64,000 bases of DNA from Blastocatellia bacterium UBA7656 (GTDB lineage Bacteria; Acidobacteriota; Blastocatellia; UBA7656), in the NCBI GenBank assembly GCA_002483445.1, contig DLHY01000054.1, forward strand, positions 1 to 64,000, written 5' to 3'. Within the stretch, counting starts at the first letter, position 1, and every line of letters starts with the position of its first letter. This document shows positions 59,171-64,000 of the stretch, in pieces. The position numbers and the translations under genes are program-made. The notes beneath the pieces were generated by a model. The model did no database searches, was not told where the DNA came from, and saw nothing but the letters and a program-made list of their open reading frames with translations.

Positions 59171-59644
59171 ATGACAAAGAATATGAGCCAACAGGAAACA
59201 GAAGGGCCTCAAGCCGTTAGAACTATAGCTGAACTTTGTTTGCTTGCAGGCATGGCAATTCTGTTGCTGTCGCAAGTATTTCTCATCTTTGATTGGAGCA
59301 GGTATCTTGCTGCCGCAGGCGCAATCATTTTTGTCTTTGGATATGTTTTTATCAAACTGATTGCTAAAGAGGGAAAAGTCTGGTCAGTTTTCGACCTATT
59401 CTTAATCGTTGGCATAGTCCTAATAGCTGTGGGCGCCTTTTGGAACCGGACAGTTTTTCTGTTGGGAGGGTTTGCTTTGTTAGCAATGCCAGCGATACCT
59501 CACATAATACAATTCGTGAAGGGGGTCAGGAGCTACTTCGTTAAGTCTTATCGTGAAATTTCACAGAAAGATAGAGATGCAGCGCGTAATAACACCGTGG
59601 CTAACAAACGCTCGACCAAAGCGATGAGCGACAGACGGGGCTGA
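59171..59644 (+). CDS. Small polytopic membrane protein of unknown function
   Basis: The 157-residue protein has about four hydrophobic segments (about residues 20-40, 44-63, 70-88 and 92-112) and a polar, basic tail. I do not recognise the family. Codon use looks more A/T-rich than its neighbours. The last codons (GCTAACAAACGCTCGACC in the DNA) resemble the start of integron-type attC sites, but no second half was found. ATG 59171 lacks a strong ribosome binding site; ATG 59183 is an alternative. Confidence 0.6.
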   Translation: MTKNMSQQETEGPQAVRTIAELCLLAGMAILLLSQVFLIFDWSRYLAAAGAIIFVFGYVFIKLIAKEGKVWSVFDLFLIVGIVLIAVGAFWNRTVFLLGGFALLAMPAIPHIIQFVKGVRSYFVKSYREISQKDRDAARNNTVANKRSTKAMSDRRG

Positions 59645-59673
59645 TCGCCGCAGGAAATTTTCAGGAGGAACAG

Positions 59674-60063
59674 GTGTTGCACAGACAGATACTCGCCGCA
59701 TTGTTTGCCTTGATGATTGCGACTGTCGGATTGAGTCGAACTCAGGATAGCACGAAGTACGAGCTTTATAGCTGGAAGCAGGGGAACGTATGGTATTACG
59801 CGCTTTTTGAAGAAGGAACTCGCGCCGCGGCTTACGAAGAAATCGTTTCAGAAAAATCGACGATCAAGGGAACAGCCGCGCTTGAAGCCGCTCTCAAAAA
59901 ACTCCCAAAGGGCAAAGAAATTCTGTGGATGTCGGATGCGCCTCCGGGCATCGAAAAGCCCAACGGGAAAAATCTGCCTGATCTCAAGCTTCCCTCGCGA
60001 CAGAGAATCAAGCGAGTGAAAGCCTATTGCGATAGGCTCGGCATAAAACTGACGCTGGTTTGA
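59674..60063 (+). CDS. Small exported protein of unknown function
   Basis: GTG 59674, 5 bases after AGGAGG, opens a 129-residue protein with a signal peptide (about residues 1-22). The mature part is hydrophilic, with LYSWKQGNVWYYALFEEGT and later WMSDAPPGIEKP. No family recognised. Confidence 0.65.
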   Translation: MLHRQILAALFALMIATVGLSRTQDSTKYELYSWKQGNVWYYALFEEGTRAAAYEEIVSEKSTIKGTAALEAALKKLPKGKEILWMSDAPPGIEKPNGKNLPDLKLPSRQRIKRVKAYCDRLGIKLTLV

Positions 60064-60329
60064 TCGCGTCCCCGCCGACGACAATTGTTGGAAATGCTAA
60101 ATTGAAACTTCAGTGACTCGAAAATATTTCGACCACCCTTTTTGTGGACACACAAAAAATCACTGTAAACACAGAGCGTGATCCTTACCGTAAATTCAAG
60201 TACCAGCGGCGCTCGTTCAATAATAAATTAACCTCCCTGTTAGAACCTTGTAACGTCCGCTGGCATCTATGAGTATTCGATTTTTGAGAATATCGAAGAA
60301 TATCTTTACAGCTTTTGAAAGGTCGCATC

Positions 60330-61448
60330 ATGAAAAAAGAGACGGGAAAGAAAATCGCTAGAGTTATTTCAAGCTACTCCATCCTTATAGCCCTTTCACT
60401 CCTGACCGTCGCGCAACCGACGACAAATCCTGCAACGTCAAACAATCGTCGAGCGCCTGCCTCGCGCTCGACCGTGAAACCTGTTCATTCGGTTGCGGCA
60501 ACCGTCGAGACTCATCCGGTGCCGAACGCAGAGGACGCGGCAGACGATTCCGCAATCTGGATCGATCAGGCGGATGCTTCCCGCAGCGCGATCATCGGCA
60601 CAGATAAACAGGGCGGGATTGCGGTCTACGATCTGGCAGGCAATCAAATTCAGTATTTGCCCGATGGAAAAATGAATAATGTTGATATTCGAGCGGGCTT
60701 TCCTCTGGGCGGCCAGTCAGTGGCTCTGGTCGCGGCCAGCAATCGAAGCGACGACACCATAGCCCTCTATCGCATGAATCCTTCCACTCGAATGCTTGAA
60801 GATGTCGCAGCAAGGCGCGTGAAAACCCTCATGGCTTACGGCTGCTGTATGTACCGCAGCGCGAAGACCGGAAAGTTCTACTACTTCGTCAACGACAAGT
60901 TCGGCAATGTGGAGCAGTGGGAGTTGTTCGATAACGGCGAAGGCAAAGTAGACGCCAAGCGGGTTCGTACGCTCAAACTCGCCACTCAGGTTGAAGGATG
61001 TGTGGCCGATGACGATCTCGGATATTTTTACATAGGCGAAGAGAACGTGGGCATCTGGAAATATCGGGCAGAGCCGAACGGCGGAAGAAGGCGCACACTC
61101 GTAGACAGTACCGGCCCGCGAGGTCATCTGGCCGCTGATGTCGAGGGGCTGACAATCGCTTATGGGAAAAATGGAAAGGGTTATCTCATAGCCTCCAGTC
61201 AGGGCGACAATTCATACATCATCTACAGGCGCGAGGGAAGAAATCGATATGTGAAGACTTTTCGCATAATCGCCGACAACGGCATAGATGAAGTCGGTAA
61301 CACCGATGGCATTGACGTGACGACAGCCAGTCTCGGCCCGGCTTTCCCGCGCGGCGTCTTTATAGCTCAGGACGGATTGAACGAAGGCCATAATCAGAAT
61401 TTCAAACTGGTGCCATGGCACCTCATAACAGGCGAGACTCTGCCCTAA
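60330..61448 (+). CDS. Secreted beta-propeller phytase
   Basis: It is predicted to hydrolyse phytate (inositol hexakisphosphate) outside the cytoplasm, using calcium. The 372-residue protein has a signal peptide (about residues 1-30) and the BPP pattern: DAADDSAIWI, IGTDKQGGIAVYDL, NNVDIRAGF, EGCVADDDLGYFYIGEENVGIWKY, DVEGLTIAY and a C-terminal DGIDVTTASLG. ATG 60330 has AAAGG upstream. About 265 bases upstream are A/T-rich; no phosphate-regulator box was firmly identified. Confidence 0.9.
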   Translation: MKKETGKKIARVISSYSILIALSLLTVAQPTTNPATSNNRRAPASRSTVKPVHSVAATVETHPVPNAEDAADDSAIWIDQADASRSAIIGTDKQGGIAVYDLAGNQIQYLPDGKMNNVDIRAGFPLGGQSVALVAASNRSDDTIALYRMNPSTRMLEDVAARRVKTLMAYGCCMYRSAKTGKFYYFVNDKFGNVEQWELFDNGEGKVDAKRVRTLKLATQVEGCVADDDLGYFYIGEENVGIWKYRAEPNGGRRRTLVDSTGPRGHLAADVEGLTIAYGKNGKGYLIASSQGDNSYIIYRREGRNRYVKTFRIIADNGIDEVGNTDGIDVTTASLGPAFPRGVFIAQDGLNEGHNQNFKLVPWHLITGETLP

Positions 61449-61476
61449 GCTTGTACGAAGATTTCAAAGGGTGAAT

Positions 61477-61530
61477 AAAGCAGGCGGCGATTTTCGAGAG
61501 CGAAGGTGTTGCCTCAAACGCCTGCTTTGT
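61477..61530 (+). terminator. Possible terminator between phytase and nth
   Basis: AAAGCAGGCG (61477-61486) and CGCCTGCTTT (61519-61528) form a perfect 10-bp stem with a 32-base loop, followed by only a short T-rich stretch. The loop is long, so this is tentative. Confidence 0.4.
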
Positions 61531-61576
61531 TCGATACTGCTCGCTCAGGAAAATTCAACCGGCTTTGAGGTAGAAA

Positions 61577-62221
61577 GTGGAGAGCTTGGAAGACAAACAG
61601 AAAACGCGCAAAATAATAAGCCTTCTCAAAAAGGCTTATCCTGATGCCCGGTGCAGTTTGAATTTCACAAACCCGCTTGAGCTTCTAATCGCCACCATAC
61701 TTTCTGCCCAATGCACCGATGAAAGAGTCAACATCGTCACCCGCGATCTGTTCAGAAAATATCGCTCATCGGATGAATATGTGAAAGTTTCGCGCGAAGA
61801 AATGGAACAGGATATTCGCTCGACGGGCTTTTATCGCAACAAGGCCCGTTCGATTCAGGGCGCGTGCGAAATAATTTCTCAAAAACATAAAGGCCGCGTG
61901 CCTGATAGGGTTGAAGAACTGCTCGCGCTGCCTGGAGTTGCGCGCAAAACGGCGAACGTCGTTTTAGGCAACGCATTCGGCATAGCATCGGGCGTCGTCG
62001 TCGACACGCACGTTGAAAGGCTCACTCGAAGATTGGGGCTGACCGAACAGAAACAGCCTGAAAAAATAGAGCGCGATTTGATCGAACTTGTTCCCAAACG
62101 AGACTGGATCGATTTTTCTCACCTCCTGATTTATCACGGTCGACGGGTGTGCAAGGCCCGCGCGCCGTTGTGCGAAGAGTGTGTGATAGAAAAACTCTGC
62201 CCGTCATCCCTGCTCAGATGA
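61577..62221 (+). CDS. nth: Endonuclease III
   Basis: This is a DNA glycosylase/AP lyase for oxidised pyrimidines. The 214-residue protein has ATILSAQCTDERVN, the helix-hairpin-helix LLALPGVARKTANVVLGNAFG with the catalytic Lys, Asp in VVDTHVERL, and the [4Fe-4S] cluster ligands C-x6-C-x2-C-x5-C near the C-terminus (CKARAPLCEECVIEKLC). Start GTG 61577 follows GAGG. Convergent with the next gene. Confidence 0.97.
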   Translation: MESLEDKQKTRKIISLLKKAYPDARCSLNFTNPLELLIATILSAQCTDERVNIVTRDLFRKYRSSDEYVKVSREEMEQDIRSTGFYRNKARSIQGACEIISQKHKGRVPDRVEELLALPGVARKTANVVLGNAFGIASGVVVDTHVERLTRRLGLTEQKQPEKIERDLIELVPKRDWIDFSHLLIYHGRRVCKARAPLCEECVIEKLCPSSLLR

Positions 62222-62268
62222 AATCGTTTCAGCCTGTTTCTCTATGTCTGTGATTGGCAGGCCCGTTA

Positions 62269-63495
62269 TCATCTGCGACCGGCCTCCTCCCTCAAGCAGA
62301 ACAACCGGCGGCCGGTGCGAATCAGCAGCGCGTTATCGACCGAGGCGACACCATAAACGCGGCCTTCGATGGTCAGATGGTTTTGGGCGAGCCGTTCGAC
62401 CTTATCGCCTGCGCGCAAAACCTGTGTGTTGCCATCCATGGTGAAGAAATAGATGCGGTCGCCGACGGCGAGCGGTGAAGCCCAGCAATCACCTTCGATG
62501 CGCGTGTTCCAAATCTCCGCGCCGGTCTGCAAATCCAGACAGAAAACCACGCCTACTCTGTTGACGAAATAAACGCGCCCCTGATAAACCAGCGGCGAAG
62601 CGTGAAGGGTAGTAGCGTTCGCGGCTCGCCACGCGATTTGTTTGTCGGTGATGTCTCCCGCGCCGCCGAGTCGCACTGCGAGGTTCGAACCTTTATCGGT
62701 CGAACCGATCACCACCAGACTGTCGCTCACCGAAGGCGATGGAATCGTATTGTTTTTCAGTCCGTTGACGACCCATATCTCTTTGCCGCTTGCGGTGTCA
62801 TAGGCTGCGACTCTGCCGCTGGTGCTGATGACGATTTGCGCGCGCCCCTGATAAGTAGTGATGACCGGCGTCGCCCACGAAACGCTTTGCGGAAGATCAG
62901 TCTTCCAGATATTTTTGCCCGTCGTTTTATCAATCGAGAGCATATAACAAGGCCCCTCGCGATCCGCAATCAGCGTGATGATGGCCTGCTCGGTCAGCGC
63001 GATGGAACTGCCAAGCCCATGCAGGTTTTTGAAATCGCCATACTCGCGCGCCAGTTCGCGCCGCCACAGCAATTTGCCTTGATGATCGAAAGCGAAGAGG
63101 TCGCCGCTCTCGAAAAAAACGAAGAGCCGATGGCGATCAACAGCAGGCGTGGGCGCAGCTTTGCTGCGGATGTGCAAATCTTTCATGGCGAGACTCGAAG
63201 CGTACTCGCGCGTCCACAGCAGGCGACCTGACTTCAGTTCGATGCCGGTGATGAAGAGTTTTTCTTTGTTCTCGCCAGCCATTGAAGTCACGAAAACCTT
63301 GTCGCGCCACACGACCGGGCTTGATTGACCGTAGCCGGGAAGGTTCGCCGTCCATGCGAGGTTTTTGCTGTCCGACCATTCGAGCGGCAGGTTGCGCGCG
63401 TCGCTGTGCGAGTCGCCGCTGCCGCGAAATCCCGGCCAGTTGTTTTGCGCCGGTCCGAGCGTGAGTGAAAGCAAACAAGCCAATATCCAATTCAT
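62269..63495 (-). CDS. Exported PQQ-type (BamB-like) beta-propeller protein
   Basis: ATG 63495 (AAGGAT upstream) opens a protein of about 408 residues with a signal peptide (about residues 1-17) and WPGFRGSGDSHSD. A propeller follows, built from repeats like GRLLWTREYAS, GKLLWRRELA, GKNIWKTDLP, GKEIWVVNGL and GAEIWNTRIEG. This is the outer-membrane-assembly BamB / PQQ_2 fold; many acidobacterial members are of unknown function. An upstream ATG at 63537 is less likely. Confidence 0.9.
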   Translation of the reverse strand: MNWILACLLSLTLGPAQNNWPGFRGSGDSHSDARNLPLEWSDSKNLAWTANLPGYGQSSPVVWRDKVFVTSMAGENKEKLFITGIELKSGRLLWTREYASSLAMKDLHIRSKAAPTPAVDRHRLFVFFESGDLFAFDHQGKLLWRRELAREYGDFKNLHGLGSSIALTEQAIITLIADREGPCYMLSIDKTTGKNIWKTDLPQSVSWATPVITTYQGRAQIVISTSGRVAAYDTASGKEIWVVNGLKNNTIPSPSVSDSLVVIGSTDKGSNLAVRLGGAGDITDKQIAWRAANATTLHASPLVYQGRVYFVNRVGVVFCLDLQTGAEIWNTRIEGDCWASPLAVGDRIYFFTMDGNTQVLRAGDKVERLAQNHLTIEGRVYGVASVDNALLIRTGRRLFCLREEAGRR

Positions 63496-63744
63496 CAGTT
63501 TATCCTTGCGGCGGGGCAGTTGCTCGCCGCCGTGCATTGACAGGTTATAACACTGCGAGCGTCAGTGTTGTCAGTACCACCTACGGTAGCGGGCGGGTAC
63601 AAGTTCTATATAACTAAACACTGCGCGGCGGTAAACAACTGCAACACTGTCACAGTGAGACGGCGCGATTCGGCGGCGCTCGCCGATTCCGTCGTGCGGG
63701 TGACTTCATTGGTGAGGTGGATTTAAGCGCGTCATTTAGGCGAA
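63496..63744. other. Intergenic stretch, nothing recognised
   Basis: About 250 bases between the propeller gene and the glycosylase fragment contain no supported gene. A small dyad CACTGTCACAGTG is present near 63645; no promoter could be assigned with confidence. Confidence 0.5.
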
Positions 63745-64000
63745 TCAGAATGAAGACTTGCCGTCCTTCATCCAGTCGCGCGTCATGTCGCACCAGAGCG
63801 CAAGCCCGCGCCAGTGATTGAAGCGCGAGTAATACTGCTCGATCTTTTTATCTTTCGCCGCCCGCCCGCCATTGTGAAGGCGCGCAAACTTCGCCCGCAC
63901 CCACGAATCCAGAGCAAGCCCTTCGTAGCGACCGACGAGCTTCAATAAATTCTCAGCCGCATAATCGCCTACGCCTTTCACCCGCTTCATCTCGCGCTTG
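63745..64000 (-). CDS. DNA glycosylase of the HhH-GPD (AlkA-like) superfamily, C-terminal part
   Basis: The gene runs off the window edge, so only about 85 C-terminal residues are seen. They begin with the helix-hairpin-helix MKRVKGVGDYAAENLLKL and the following LALDSWVRAKF, in which the Asp would be catalytic. This pattern is typical of 3-methyladenine glycosylase-like proteins. The frame is open through the edge (KREMKR), so ATG 63990 is not the true start. Confidence 0.82.
   Translation of the reverse strand, partial: KREMKRVKGVGDYAAENLLKLVGRYEGLALDSWVRAKFARLHNGGRAAKDKKIEQYYSRFNHWRGLALWCDMTRDWMKDGKSSF

Noticed and set aside
59590..59645. Integron attC-like start (CTAACAAACGCTCGACC) at the end of the membrane-protein gene
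   Set aside because: No complementary second half or GTTAG-type end was found, and no integrase or cassette array is present.

Overview
The window looks like a chromosomal segment from an acidobacterium, most likely of the Blastocatellia type. This is inferred, not proven. The reasons are two large TonB-dependent receptors with N-terminal carboxypeptidase-regulatory-like folds (one Oar-like), many multi-PAS histidine kinases, a short DNA polymerase I without the 5' nuclease, a beta-propeller phytase, and many short hairpin-forming repeats between genes. No rRNA, tRNA, CRISPR array, intact insertion sequence or phage gene was recognised. The only RNA gene is RNase P RNA.

Region 1 (1-25014) carries a sensory and chemosensory cluster. 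It is bounded on both sides by truncated comM/yifB C-terminal fragments that share one breakpoint sequence, with a decayed ParDE toxin-antitoxin pair just inside the left end. A giant membrane PAS kinase and an NtrC-type sigma54 activator are followed by a very good -24/-12 promoter at 8097-8112. Downstream, all on the plus strand, are a receiver, an EAL phosphodiesterase, a CheY-like receiver, a coiled-coil GAF protein, cheD and cheA. Then comes a block tonB / FecA-like receptor / Oar-like receptor / tonB, then an MCP, cheW, cheR and cheB. Outer-membrane active-transport genes lie inside a chemotaxis gene set, which suggests that the pathway senses or controls something linked to TonB-dependent uptake or surface behaviour.

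Region 2 (24975-29803, minus strand) is a likely operon: glpK, a CNNM/CorC-type membrane protein, a lipid kinase, a lone receiver and a DUF983 zinc-ribbon membrane protein. Region 3 (30270-40319) has a secreted subtilisin, two tandem membrane HD-GYP proteins (one with eroded catalytic residues, one fused to GAF and GGDEF), an AhpD-like protein with a secreted esterase, a SirB1-type protein and a PEGA/TPR lipoprotein-like protein. Several hairpin repeats sit between these genes.

Region 4 (40626-50201) holds a glutaredoxin-like protein, xseA, a second multi-PAS kinase, an Rcp1-type receiver and a hybrid kinase. A minus-strand pair follows: a secreted rhodanese whose frame is broken only by a TGA in the active-site loop, with a bSECIS-like hairpin 15 nt downstream (a candidate selenoprotein), and a cupin. 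Region 5 (50370-64000) has an IPT/TIG repeat surface protein, rnpB with an AU-rich P3 helix, TPR and zinc-finger proteins, short polA, pepP, phytase, nth, a PQQ-type propeller and a partial DNA glycosylase.

The strongest leads are the candidate selenocysteine rhodanese, the sigma54-linked chemosensory/TonB cluster, the twin comM remnants, and the paired active/degenerate HD-GYP proteins.
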